From contig JASDDO010000014.1 in the NCBI GenBank assembly GCA_030015575.1, forward strand, positions 170,905,911 to 170,969,910: a stretch of 64,000 bases of DNA, in the 5' to 3' direction. A program made the translations under genes and the position numbers. The notes under the pieces are model-generated. The model was not told where the DNA came from and did no database searches. It saw only the letters and a program-made list of their open reading frames with translations. This DNA comes from Agapanthus africanus. Taxonomy: Eukaryota > Streptophyta > Magnoliopsida > Asparagales > Amaryllidaceae. Below, in pieces: positions 8,465-20,503 of this stretch. Numbering within the stretch: position 1 is the stretch's first letter; each line of letters opens with the position of its first letter.

Positions 8465-10014
8465 AGCACAGGCTGTTGATTCTCATTTTGTAATGCTTTC
8501 AATCTGCTGTATAAACATGTTATAATGCGGAACCCTATACCATAGTGAAGATGAAACAGTTATCTAACTAATGAAAGTGATTTCATCCCTTTCTACTGTC
8601 GTTTACTATTTAAACTATATTTTAAATTAACAGAACGTATAGCAGTCCCAAACAGGGACAGAACGTATACCCCTTTATTGTACAGTACATAACTTCCAGT
8701 ACACTATGGATATTATCGATATGTCTGGTGCGTTGGAAACCTAACTGATAAACCTAAATTTTGTTAGACTATAGTGTCGCCTAATTTTGAACCCAACAGG
8801 GTGAAAACTGTGTTGCGAAATGGACATTCATTTCAGGAACTGAATTTCCAGCAGCGGACACTTAAAATGAAATGATTGTAACTTACGAACCCGAAACCCG
8901 ATTGACTTGAAATTAATTTTGTTGAACTGCCGACTGAGTTTACTTATTATTGCTTTTGTATCTTTTTGCTTAATTCTGAATGCATGATTTAATACAAATT
9001 TTCTAAGCTCATAAGATGCATAGCGACTTGTACTGCATATAAACTGTTTGACGGCATGATTCATAGTTCTACTCGACTACAAGACCTCTAGTGATAGTGT
9101 ACATTCGTGTTAATTCTCAATGTATATTGCATTGTCGAACGTGTGTAGTATTGGTGTGGTTGTGTCAAGTACGCCAATGAATAGTGAGTGATTTGAAATA
9201 ATGAACCATACAGTGAACAGTGAAAGAAATCGTGTTATTGATGCGTACTTGTACACAACTAGCCTATACTCACGAATAGTGAAACCTGGGTAAAAAGGGG
9301 GAAATCGAAGTGGAAAGGGAATTGTATTTAGCGAGGACAGTGATTTAGAGGATGATCATTTGAACAGTGACTCTTATATATATTAGGTTGGGCCTAGCGG
9401 TCCGGCTGACAGGGTTATGTCCCGGGCGATAGCGGGCCGTAGTCTCGGGTACGTACGAGACCCTCGTTAAACATGATCCTCCTTTCCATAACTCGATTTC
9501 AAAAGTGACTTAGAGACCGATAGGGACACAGATCATACAGTGCATCAGTTAGTGATATATTGATTACCTGCATTTTATCTCCACCGTTATTACTTTCATT
9601 TTCTTGTCTTTTGTTATTATTATAATGTTGCTATTATGTCGCTCTGACGACCTGAGTATGCATGCTCAGACCTTGAGGAAGAACCAGTTCAGGAGTCAGA
9701 CCTGCCCTTCGAGCTTGCAGAGATTTAGACGGTCGTGCCTCCAGTACCTTTACTGTTTTCCCTAAAGAAACCTTGCATTTGCACTTGGTTAGTAGTTCTT
9801 TTCTTTGTTTTGTTGCAAATTGTGAACAATGAAAGTTGATGTAATAACTAGTGATGTATTTCCTTTACTTCTGTGCTGTGTTTACTGATTACCATGTAAT
9901 GCTAGAAGCCAAAATCTGACTACGGCGGGATTATTCCTTGACCGTAGGAGCATGGCTGGCCTAGTCATCCCTCGTTTTCCGTATTTTGGGAAGCGGCGCG
10001 TGACATGGTTTTGT

Positions 10015-10025
10015 TGGTATCAGAG
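10015..10025 (+). other. Primer-binding site of A1 (initiator tRNA-Met)
   Basis: TGGTATCAGAG lies 9 nt after the LTR end, in the context TGGTTTTGT-TGGTATCAGAG. It matches the complement of the 3' end of plant initiator tRNA-Met, as usual for chromoviruses. The next base is A instead of C. Confidence 0.85.
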
Positions 10026-10141
10026 ATGCGTTTAGTAGTAAGGGATAACATTAACTATACTTTATTAGATTATTTTCGCTTCACTATCCCTCACTTTCAT
10101 CCTTGTATCTAACCATATCCGTTTAAATGTTTTCCAGCGAC

Positions 10142-11220
10142 ATGACATCCCCGAACAACCACTCCTCGGACTCAAGTTCTCAGGATCGCATGGAGAGGAT
10201 CTTGAGTGCATTGACGACCCTCGCAGAAGCTCAAGAGAGAAAGACAGACCTACTCACCGAGGGACTCAGGGCAATTACCGCAGTAGGGGGACCCTCTGCT
10301 CTCATTACCGCCCCCGAGGGCGCTGCTCCACCAGCTTTTTCTGCCAGGACAGGCACCGTGTCGGATTTTCGGAGGTTACATTCAGCTGCATTTACGGGAC
10401 TAGCCGAACCACTCGAGACCGAGCAATGGCTGGTCAATATGGAGAACCTACTGACGGCCGCAAGGGTACCCGATGAAGAGAAAGTGAATGTGATAAAGAT
10501 CCAGTTGGAGGACGAAGCCCGTACTTGGTGGTCAGTTGAAGAAAGCAGACTAGAAAGGCCAATCGAATGGAGCAAATTCAAGGAGTGCTTCTTGGACCAC
10601 TATTTCCCTTCCACCGCCAAGGAAGAGATGGAAGAAAGATTCATCTTACTGAAGCAGAATGGCAGGCCTGCGGACATATATGTAGCAGAATTCAACCGTC
10701 TGAGCCGATTTTCTCCGTATATGGTAACTTCAGAGGCTACCAGGGCCAGGCGCTTCTTACAGGGACTTGATTTTGAGCTACAGCAGTTGATCGCGTCACT
10801 CGAGTTGCAGACTTTTGCGCAAGTGCTCAACGCGACACGAATTTAGGAGAAGCTAATCAAGCCCCAGTTCAAGTGATAGGAGGCCCCCAATTGTTCTAGC
10901 GCGTACTCACACACCGTCTCAAGGAGTCATACCAGTTCACAGGCCAAGGACGACGCAGATGAAGCGTCCATTCGTGCCCCAGCATCGCCCCCAGAGTAAA
11001 ACTTAGTTTGCAGCTACTGCAACAGGGATGGGCATACCCAGAAGGACTGTCGCCGTGCCAAGGGACAGTGTTTGATTTACGGATCTTGCCAGCACCGAGT
11101 TAGTGGTTGCCCCGAGCAAACAGAGTTACAGGGAGGGTCAGGACCACAGCAGCAGAGGTCATAGGAGCAGAGGCAACCCTACACAGGACGCGGTCAGGGA
11201 CGGGCTTTCACCTTGACCGC
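10142..11220 (+). pseudogene. gag: A1 gag, broken
   Basis: Capsid and nucleocapsid gene in the same frame as pol. I prefer ATG 10142 (MTSPNN) to the upstream ATG 10127, because the upstream codon lies inside the polypyrimidine stretch before TTTTCCAG and because A4 and A2 gags start at the equivalent place. The N-terminal half includes ARTWWSVEESRL and FLDHYFPSTA, typical of the Retrotrans_gag domain, then AEFNRLSRF and ARRFLQGLD. Stops begin at 10844-10846, with others near 10874 and 10998. The first zinc knuckle, CX2CX4HX4C (CSYCNRDGHTQKDC), starts at 11009; the second has lost a Cys to Tyr. Confidence 0.85.
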
Positions 11221-11650
11221 CGAGCAGGCAGAGGCTTCAGGCGAAGTTGTTACAGGTATTATACTCGTTCATTCTATGCCAGCTAGAGTACTGTTTGATT
11301 CTGGAGCATCACACTGTTTTATATCTGCGCATTTCGTTGATACACACTCCATACCACATGAACCATGAACCAAGGGTTGGGAAATACATACGGGTAATGG
11401 TGTTATAGTATCCAGTCGAGAATGTAGATCCTGTCCAGTTGTAGTGTGGCAGGGAATTCTATGCGAATTTCCTTTTGATCGGAACAGGCAGCTATGACGC
11501 AATTCTCGGGATGGATTGGATGAGTACATTCCATGCAATTATTGATTGCTGAGCAAGGAACGTGACCTTCCGCATTCCCAATCACCCAGAGTTTATTTTT
11601 GAAGGCGGGAGCGAATCTTAGAACCAACCAAGTTTAGAGCCAAGCCAAAA
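11221..11650 (+). pseudogene. pol: A1 retropepsin (protease) region, frameshifted
   Basis: Aspartic protease of the polyprotein. The active-site motif FDSGAS is intact at 11294-11311, followed by HCFIS and the GWEIHTGNGV segment. The gag-PR junction (GEVVTGIILV) is continuous here, while B2 and D carry intron-like sequence at this exact point. An in-frame stop lies near 11365 and a base loss shifts the frame near 11450; the frame is recovered before 11654. This copy cannot make active protease as a polyprotein. Confidence 0.8.
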
Positions 11651-11653
11651 GAG

Positions 11654-12545
11654 TTGACAGCTATGGAGATTGATGAGAGTACAGCCCCAGAGATTGTTCG
11701 GGATTTTCTGGATATGTTCCCTGAAGACTTACCAGGTCTACCACCTCCCCACGTCTTGGAATTCTCGATTGATTTGATTCCAGGTACAGCACCAGTTTCC
11801 AAGGCCCCGTACAGAATGGCACCGGTTGAGTTGGCGGAATTGAAGAAGCAAATTGAAGAACTCCTGGAGAAAGGATTTATCCGACCAAGCGCTTCACCGT
11901 GGGGTGCACCAGTTTTGTTGGTAAAGAAAAAGGACGGATCGCTACGGATGTGCTTAGACTATCTGGAGCTGAACAAAGTCACGATAAAGAACAAATATCC
12001 CATCCCGCGCATCGATGACTTATTTGATCAGCTAAGTGGGGCCAGAGTATTTTTGAAGTTGGATCTCCGTTCGGGCTATCACTAGATCAGAGTAGCGGCC
12101 GAGGATATATGGAAGACGGCTTTTAGTACCCGATATGGGCATTATGAGTTCCTTGTGATGCCGTTCGGTGTTACCAATGCTCTAGCTATATTTATGGACC
12201 TGATGAATTGGGTATTTGCGAAGTACTTGGACACGTTTGTCGTTGTATTCATCGACGACATACTAGTCTACACTAAGACTCGAGAGGAGCACGTCGAACA
12301 CTTGCGAACGGTATTACGAATTCTTCGGGAAGAGAAGCTGTATGCGAAATTGAGCAAGTGTGAGTTCTGGCTCGATAAGGTGCAGTTCTTGGGACACGTT
12401 GTTTCGGGCGAAGGCATCTCAGTAGACCCGGCAAAGATAGAATCTGTTAGAGATTGGCTAACACCGAAGTCAGTGGCCGAGATCTGAAGCTTCCTGGGAC
12501 TGGCCAGATATTATCGACGGTTTGTTCAAGACTTTGCACGAGTCG
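11654..12545 (+). pseudogene. pol: A1 reverse transcriptase, two in-frame stops
   Basis: RNA-dependent DNA polymerase. Conserved blocks run in order: [21 protein letters not shown] (linker), [53 protein letters not shown] and the catalytic FIDD box at 12248-12259 ([10 protein letters not shown]), intact. In-frame stops at 12083-12085 (TAG) and 12485-12487 (TGA) replace Gln and Arg codons kept in A2; both fit single C-to-T changes. The connection domain with [12 protein letters not shown] follows. Confidence 0.9.
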
Positions 12546-13040
12546 CTGAATCCTTGACGAAGCTAATACGGAAGGATGAGCCGTATGTATGGACGAAGGA
12601 GTGCACTCGGGATTTTGAGACACTGAAGCAGAAATTGACCACGGTGCCCATTCTTACAGTACCAGCTAATTCCGGTGGGTTGGTGATACATAGCGATACT
12701 TTAGGGAAGGGCTTAGGCTGTGTTCTGATGCAGCACGGTCGGGTGGTTGCTTACGCCTCACAACATCTGAGGAATCATGAGAGGAACTACCCTACTCACG
12801 ACTTGGAGTTAGCCGCAGTGGTTTTCGCATTGAAGATCTGGAGGCATTACCTATTAGGCGAGAAGGTAGAGGTGTACACAGATCACAAGAGTCTGAAGTA
12901 CGTCTTCACTCAGAAAGAACTGAATATGAGGCAGCGCCGATGGCTAGAGTTAATGGCGGACTATAACTTAGACTTACAGTATCATCCGGGAAAAGTAAAT
13001 GTTGTACCCGATGCACTCAGTCACAAGCCAGCGGTCATGA
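12546..13040 (+). pseudogene. pol: A1 RNase H domain
   Basis: Follows RT in the same frame and is open across its length (12554-13249). [15 protein letters not shown] begins the connection to RNase H. The acidic positions appear in [10 protein letters not shown] (where DAS is usual), [12 protein letters not shown] and [12 protein letters not shown]. The end, [16 protein letters not shown], is the usual boundary with integrase in this lineage. It removes the RNA strand of the hybrid during reverse transcription. Confidence 0.85.
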
Positions 13041-14406
13041 TGTTGACCAGCCAGAGGAGCATCATTGAAGATTTCCAGAAGCTGGAGCTAGAGGTCGTTA
13101 CGCCAAGTGCAATCAGGCAGTTTTGGCAACTACAGGTGCAGTCTTCTCTTGTAGATCGCATCAAGGTTGCGCAACCTGATGATCCCCGATTGCAAAAGTT
13201 CAGAGAGCAGGTGGAAGCCGGGCTGAGAACAGACTTACTCATACATTAAGTCGGTTCTCTGAGATTCGGTAGCAGACTCTGCGTACCCAAATGGGATGTT
13301 CGAGAAGAGGTACTAGCTGAGGCTCATAGTTCAGCTTATTCTGTGCATCCAGGAGGCACGAAAATGTATCGAGATCTGAAGCAACACTTTTGGTGGAACG
13401 GGATAAAGCGGGAGATTGCACGGTTTGTATCCAGATGTTTGGTATGTCAGCAAGTGAAGGCGGAACACCAGAGAACAGCTGGACTGTTACAACCGCTTTA
13501 GATACCAGAATGGAAGTGGGAGCACATTACTATGGATTTTGTGACTGCCTTGCCATGGAGCCCTATAGGCAACAACGCCGTTTGGGTTATCGTCGACCGC
13601 CTAACGAAAGCTGTACACTTTATACCCTTCCGGGTGGGACAGTCGACAGAGTCGCTGGCGAAGAAATACATGCAAGAGATAGTATGACTTCACGGAGTTC
13701 CGGTCAGTATTGTGTCAGATCGAGACACCAGATTTGTTTCTTACTTTCGGAAGAGCTTACAGGAGAGTCTGGGTACTCGCCTCAAGTTCAGCATAGCGTA
13801 TCATCCACAGACGGAAGGACAATCTGAGCGCACGATTCAGACGCTCGAGGACATGTTGAGGGCTTGTATGTTGGACTTCCAAGGTTCTTGGGAAGATCAT
13901 CTGCATCTAGTTGAGTTTTCTTGTAACAATAGTTACCAGGCTAGCATCCAGATGGCTCCTTTCGAAGCACTCTACGGGCGTAAATGTCGATCCCCAGTTT
14001 GTTGGGATGATGTGGGCGAATGAAGATTACTGGGCCTCGAACTCATTATTCAGACGGTAGACATAGTCCAAATGATCAGACAGCGTATTAAGACGGCTCA
14101 GGATCGACAGAAGAGTTGGGCGGATGCCAACAGGAGAGCACTAGAATTTAAAGTCGGAGATCACGTATTCCTGAAGATTTCCCCTACCCGCGGAGTTATC
14201 AGGTTTGAAGGTCGTGGGAAACTCAGTCCCCGCTTCATTGGACCTTTTGAGGTGCTAGAGCGAGTAGGAGAAATGGCCTATCAACTCGCCTTGCCTCCGT
14301 CGCTAGCTGGTGTGCACAATACCTTCTACGTATCTCAGTTGCGGCGTTATGTTCGGGATGGGAGCCATGTTCTGGATCATTTAGAGTTAGCTTTAGGCAC
14401 TGACCT
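13041..14406 (+). pseudogene. pol: A1 integrase, with stops, interrupted by solo B LTR
   Basis: The HHCC zinc domain is visible (AEAHSSAYSVHPGG to CLVCQQVK, 13316-13455). Catalytic-core segments follow: [17 protein letters not shown] and [10 protein letters not shown] with the glutamate of the DDE triad, then [19 protein letters not shown]. The C-terminal part has the GPFEVLERVGEMAYQLALP block and YVSQLRRYV at 14325-14352. Stops lie at 13247-13249, near 13499, near 13684 and at 14021-14023. The reading stops at the solo B LTR inserted at GACCT (14402-14406) and resumes at 21437 with the chromodomain. Confidence 0.85.
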
Positions 14407-16618
14407 TGTCACGCCCCGCTTCCCGGTATACGGCGAAGTGGACGCGACGAGGCCCGCTACGTATATACTCAGAAGTACATACGCTAAGCGTATCTAAGCA
14501 ATATAAAATAAATACACAAGAGACAAGATATAAAAAGAACATCAACTTTTATTTATTAACATTCTTTGTACAATACATGGAGGAAATACAACTGAAATAA
14601 AAAGATGCCTAAACAGTGGCATAACAGGAAATGAAAAGTACAAAAAGAGAAAGTGTACAATGAACTAAAGTGCAGGGTCTTCGGCAAACTGCTCCAAGTC
14701 TTCTTGTGATGGCTCGATCTCTGCCGGGTCTAAACCACCTGACGACATTCAAAGAAGAAGGAAATAGAATGTCGTCAGCGAACAGGTCGCTCGGTAAGTC
14801 CCAAAGATAAGAAGATAATAGATAGAGAGTAAGATACGAGAGGAGTCTCACTTGCCCCGGAGACTAAGGTATCAGGAACTCAAGGAACCATTTATGCCAC
14901 GGTACAACAGCAACGTAATATAGGTTAGGTGTCTTAATCTGACCACCTCGTGCTACCTTTAACAGCTTCCGTATCAATCTACCCCTTAAACCCCGTGATA
15001 TCTTGTTTGTATTGTTATCTTGTAAAGTTGTATTGATTGCATGATTGATTGACTGACTGACCGAAACCATGATATCAGGAAACGGTTATAACCGAAGAGT
15101 CATATAAATGGAATATTGGGAATCATGTAAAAGGAATATATAACCATGGTTCGGTTCAGTCAAGTTGAATAGGTTGTTAACTGGATTCAGGGATTCATGT
15201 GTTCATATTGAGTTGGAATATTAAAGAATATAGATTGACTTGAAACATATTCAAGTCAGAAATAGTCAGACTCAAACCCGAGTCAGACTAAAAGAAAAGT
15301 AATTTGAAGTTCTATAATTGTTAGGGTCCTTATTGTAATTTATAGAACTTGAGGGGTTTTATGTAAAAAGTAATTTTGTATAGTTTTCAAAATACACCTC
15401 AAGTATTTATTATTCGTCTTTATAGTTATAATGAGTGTGGATTTTATTTGTGTTATTCTAGTGAATATATCCTAAATAAAGTATTAATTTATAATATTGA
15501 TTGATTTGAAACTCATGGTATTTTAATGTAACTTTTAATCTCGTAATTTTTAAAAAGTGGAAACTTTATCTTATAATAAAATAGGTGTTTAAATGATAAA
15601 TATATATATTAATACAAGAATAATTTTAAATAAATATTTCATTTTCCAAAATCTCATTTTTCTTAAATGTCGTATTTTAAACCTTTCGAGACCGAATGCT
15701 TCTTGCGGAGGTCTGAATCTCGCACTACTAGCCCGCGGGTGCACGATGAACCGTACTATCCCTAACGGGTTCCCCAAAGATGGGTTGTAGTGGCGCTTTG
15801 CAAAGATTTTATAAATACTATTCATTTAGAAAAACGGTTTTATAAATATAAGGTATTTATTTGTAAAAGGGTATAAATTTCCTTATTTTAGTTTCTAGGG
15901 TTTCCTAAGCCAATTAGCCTATTTCTAAGGTCTAAATGATAAGTCATTAGAAGTCTCAAATCGCCTCTTCACCGCCAATTGCGGCCAGGTAAGTGCCAGG
16001 TAAGTGGGAAGGAACCACAGTAGTGGGCCTAATTAAAAACCACTAGCCTAGACACACTTGCCTAGACACCACAAAATCAGTTTAGATAAACGATCGATGT
16101 CCATGACAAATCGTACTTTCTTTTTAAAAGATTTTATTTTAGAATTGTGTACAACTTAAAACTTTTAGAAAAGGTTTATAAAGAATATGGTATTTTAGCG
16201 AAAAGTCTTGTATTTTCGTATTCTAAATTTTGGGAATATCAATTAAGGTTATATTTGTGTGTGTGTAGAGGTAGGTCATTACCTCATGACGTATTTTAAG
16301 GTTTAGTGAAGTTTAGAGGTTAAACATGTTAAATTAAACATAAGGGTATTTAAGTGTAAGAATACGGTATTTGAAAACGTTATCATTTCATATGTGAAAA
16401 CTCATTCAAATTGATTTTTACAAGTTTATTTATCAAGATGAACATGTTTAGGAATGAGGGAATTGATTAGAAGTAGAAAAATAAACTTTATGGTATTATT
16501 GTGAAAAGAATACGATATTACAAGAAGGTTATCATTTCATGTGAGAAACTTTGTCTAATTTGATTTTTATGTGATTAATAGTCATCATGGGTAAGTTTAG
16601 GTGTTATGGATTAAGTGA
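14407..16618 (-). repeat. Solo B LTR, 3' portion
   Basis: R/U5-side sequence, AT-rich, no gene. It is recognisable by homology to B2 and B3: TTACCGAGCG...GTCGTC segments near 14,780-14,800, the CTCAAGTATTT/AAAACCCCTCAAG region near 15,340-15,410, and the GGTTCCCC region near 15,765. Small ORFs here are not conserved. Confidence 0.75.
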
Positions 16619-19600
16619 TGTAATACCCAGCACCTTTTGTACGTCTATATCCGTATTTTGTTTTACACCTATATCTGTATTTCTTTTAGCCTATAAATTT
16701 CATTTATAATAAGTTATTGTTTTAAAAACCCCCAATCTATTATAGTACTTCCCCTCTCAGACCCTAATGTCAATTTCTCATGTTCATGTCACATTAGTAT
16801 AAACCTCAGTTTCTAGGCAACCGTCTCTCTTCACATTGTATTTAAACTTAAAACCCAAAATTTTTCCCATCTTAAAACCCCAGCCCATTTTCTTTCTCCC
16901 TTATTTACTCTACTAACTTTTCCCGGCCCTTTAGAGGTTTTCCTCCTCTATATAGATTTTCCCCGAGCCAGCAAATTCCCCTCAGCCACTCACTTGTTTA
17001 TTTCTTAAACTTAATCTATTTCTTTTAAGCCCAAGCCCGCCCTGCTTCTCTTTTCCCAAATTATTTTCTTTCCCTTTTATTCTTGGCCCAGCCCGTTTTC
17101 TTTTCCATAATTTATTAAAATTCCTTCCCTGGCCCGGCCCGTGTCTTCCTTTTCCCTTTTTAATTTATTTTCTTTTGCAGGCCCAGCCCACTCTCCCCTC
17201 ACCCGCGCGCCTACCCGACCCGGCCCACTACCCAACCTTCTTCCCAACGGCTAGTTCCTCATTCACCGCGCGCGTTTCACGTCGCCGACGCCTCCGCCCG
17301 CGCTCGCGCCCACGTCACTGCGACGTTATCCCTCGCACTCCCCTCTCTAACCCCGTCGCCCTCATTCCTCTCTCTCTCCTCTCAAAACTCTTTCCTTTCC
17401 CCTACAACCCACGTCTCCGACGAGAACCCATGCCTCACCGGCGGCCTCGCCTGCATCCCCGACTCCTCCGGTGACCACCAAACTCTTCGCCTCCTTCCCC
17501 GAGCTTACCTCACCAAAACCCAAGCTCCCCCTTCAGCCTCCACGGAACCCCCTGCACGCACCCGAGCTCCATCCCCTCCTCCTCTCTCGCTCTGCACCCA
17601 CCTGCAACCTCCAACGATCGTCGATCATCCCCGATCACCACCACCGCCTCACCCGCTCCCTCCTCACCTCACCTCTTCGCAACACCCTCGTCCTCGACAA
17701 TCCCACATCCATCGACCTCCAAGCTTCGACCACCATCGTCGACGCAGCTCGTCGTCGTCTTCATCGCCAAACACCCTACACCCACTGCCCCGAGCCCTTC
17801 GCTGCGCGTCAGCCACCACCTTCACCTCCGGCCTTCCTCCCTCTCCCTCGCTCTTCCCCTCTCCCTGCAATCTCCCTCTCTCTTTCTCACTCTCTGTTTT
17901 TCTCTCTTTCTCTCAGCTCTCTCTCACTCTCTCTCTGTGCTCACTCTCACTGTCTCTCTCTCAGTTCTCTCTCTCTTCCCCTCCTCATCTCAGATATCTC
18001 TCTCTCTGTTCTCACTCTCACTGCCTCTCTCTCTTTCCCTCACTGTTTTCTCTTTTTCCCCTCTAAATATCTCTGTGCCTCTCTCTCACTAACACTCTCT
18101 CTCTTTCTCAGCATTCTTTCTCTCTCTCTCTGTGTCTAACATTCCCTTTTCCGGCCACCACCACACAAGCAGCCCCACCATCAAGAGCTGCGACCACCGC
18201 AGACACCCCGACGACGCCCCGAGCCCCCACTGGCCGAGAGCAGACCCGAGCTCACCCGGAGCCGTTACCGTCGCGGTGCTAGCTCTTCGCGCGCCCGTAT
18301 TGTACCTCACCGCCGTGCGCCTCCAGGCAAGTTCTTTACTTGCTTCATGCTATTCTATCTATGTTACAAATCCAAATCATATAAATTGCTATGTTACCAT
18401 TCCTGAAAATGTACCCTATTTACCTGTTCGACGTGTGTTCCTAATGAGAATCCTTTCCTAATTTGGCGGAAATAAATGGTATTGTTTGGCCCGTATGGCT
18501 GTGAACCTAGTGCATGAATTTCGTTGGATAATTTGATCATTAATGACCCAAACAACTACCCCCAAGTTTAATCGTAAAAATTGTAATTTTATTGTACCTG
18601 AAAACCGTTAAATTCACCATAAATCATATACATGCTAGAATGGTGCGTTTCGAGGGCTCAAATCGAAGCCGACTCGACGAGCTTTACCCTATACTTGTTT
18701 CCTGGTATTCCTGTACTTAAATTGTGATGATTTTTGGATCGAAGTGCGACTCTGGACTGCAGTCCAGAGCGACTCCAGTTGTTGCTTGCTATTCCGTAAT
18801 GGGTACCACAAGATCTCCTTAACTCGTAGATTTCGGAACTCCACTGCTTATTATAGGTAAATCTTTTAGCTAGACAAAACAATTGGTTTCATTCTGTTTC
18901 GTTACCGTTTGATATTTAATCTGTAATTTAATAGATCGGGACGCATAACAGTCCCAGCAGAATCAGAACAGACATATTAGTGTTAAACAGTGTATAACTC
19001 TTGACGTGCAGATGCGATTGAAGATCTGTCTATTGCGTTGAAAACCTTACTGAAAACCCTAGATTTCATCCACTGTATCGTCGCTAAAATCTGATCCCAA
19101 CTGGGATTAAAATGTGTTGCGAAACGGACTTCTGATTCTGAAACCGGATTTCCAGCCGCGAGCGCTTAAAATGAAATGGTTATAATTAATGATCCTGGAA
19201 CCCGATTGGCTTGAAACTAAATTCGATGGATGAACAACTGAACATACTAATTACTATCTGTGTATCGTTTCGCTAAACTATACACGTACGTTTCATGATA
19301 AATCGTGCAAGTGTTAGAACACTATTTTTATGACACCTTAATCATGCTTCATATACTGTTTACGTATCATATCATACCCATATCATTGCAGTGATAACCT
19401 AGTGATATCGTGTATTTACCCAGTGTTAGATTTTAGTGATGATTGTGGCAAGTACGTCAGTGTTCGTGTATCCGTGATTAAGTGAAAGTGATACGTACTT
19501 GTACACAATCAGTGACCCTATTATTCTATTGCATTGTCGACGTCTGTGGGATGCGTGTACATGTGACTATAAGTGGTATGGGACACTTATGGAAGCGCTT

Positions 19601-20503
19601 GCATGGGTGTCACAGATAAGGCATCCGACACTGCCATTTATCTTAGGTATTAGTCGGGACGTGCTTGATGTTGGTCCTGCCTCCAGTTCTCGCGCAGACT
19701 TGTTACGAATCGATTAGTATTTAGGGTTATGGTTAGCGTTTGATGTAGACCACGGGGTGTGGGGTAGTTCAAGTGTGAGTTCAACAGAATCTCGGGAGTC
19801 CCATGCCGGCTTATATATTTAGGGAGATATATGGAGATTTACAGGGTATGTGATATTCACCGTGATATACATGTTACATGTTGGGCCCGTGGTCCCTTGC
19901 CCTTGGGTTCTACCCTTGGGTGGAGGACACTCGCGAATGGTTGACTCTCACACTTGGACTGACGATAGGCTTAGTGACCTGTACAGTGAGACTTAGAGAC
20001 TGATAGGGATACTGGCATTTATATACCTTATATACTGTGTTGAGATACGTGGCATATCGGTCTACTGCTTTTACTGTTCCGCTGCATTGATTACTGCATG
20101 TTCATACCTACATCATTCTGATTTACTGCTACATATATCTGTTATCACTGTTAGAATTGTCATATGATTTTATGTATTATATTGCTATTGTGTCGCTCTG
20201 ACGACCTGAGTATGCATGCTCAGTGTGAGGAGAAGATTTAGCCTAGACCAGAACTAGACGTGCAACACAGACTTCTTGACTTGCTATTCAGAGTTATATC
20301 GTTTGTTTCCCATCAGGTCAGTTTATATTATTGTTTCTTTCAGTTACTGCATTTCTCATTACCTGCGCATCATTTACTGTTTACCATGAAAAACTAGAAG
20401 CCGAAGTGTGACTACAGCAGGACATTTCCTTGACCGTAGGAGCATGGCTGGCCTTGGCTACCCCTCGTATTCCGTATTTTGGGAAGCGGGGCGTGACAGG
20501 TGA
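16614..20503 (+). mobile_element. Solo LTR of family A (A6), 3880 bp
   Basis: Runs from TGTAATACCCAG (16619) to GGGGCGTGACA (20498), flanked by AGTGA and GGTGA (four of five matching), so a target duplication with one later change. It belongs to the LTR subtype that has AATCTCGGGAGTCCCATGCCGGC and the GGGCCCGTGGTCCCTTGCCC segment, like A4 and A5. It includes TATATA near 16,950, a long C/T-rich block, the GCAAGT-core hairpin (18327-18343) and the palindrome at 18751-18768. No internal region follows. Confidence 0.85.
17100..18320 (+). other. C/T-rich block of family A LTR (no gene)
   Basis: About 1.2 kb with strong pyrimidine bias on the LTR sense strand, ending in CT dinucleotide-rich sequence (17,875-18,140). 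It gives open frames of 222 and 109 codons rich in Ser, Pro and Leu, with no domain and no conservation with frames in other A LTRs. Antisense G-runs near 17,205-17,235 could form a quadruplex. Equivalent blocks occur in every A LTR here. Confidence 0.7.

Larger units (their letters stand above)
7017..10005 (+). repeat. A1 5' LTR, 2989 bp
   Basis: Starts TGTAAATTCC and ends GCGTGACA. Order: short AT-rich U3 (the TATA box seen as TATAAAT in the 3' LTR reads TATGAA here), a C/T-rich block (7140-8010), a hairpin with a GCAAGT core (8019-8035), a 22-bp palindrome (8443-8464), a GTCTCG/CGAGAC hairpin near 9440-9465, CTGAGTATGCATGCTCAG near 9652, and CTACGG/CCGTAG near 9920-9945. No gene is credible; long frames at 7087-8077 are Ser/Pro-rich products of base composition. 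Confidence 0.9.
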
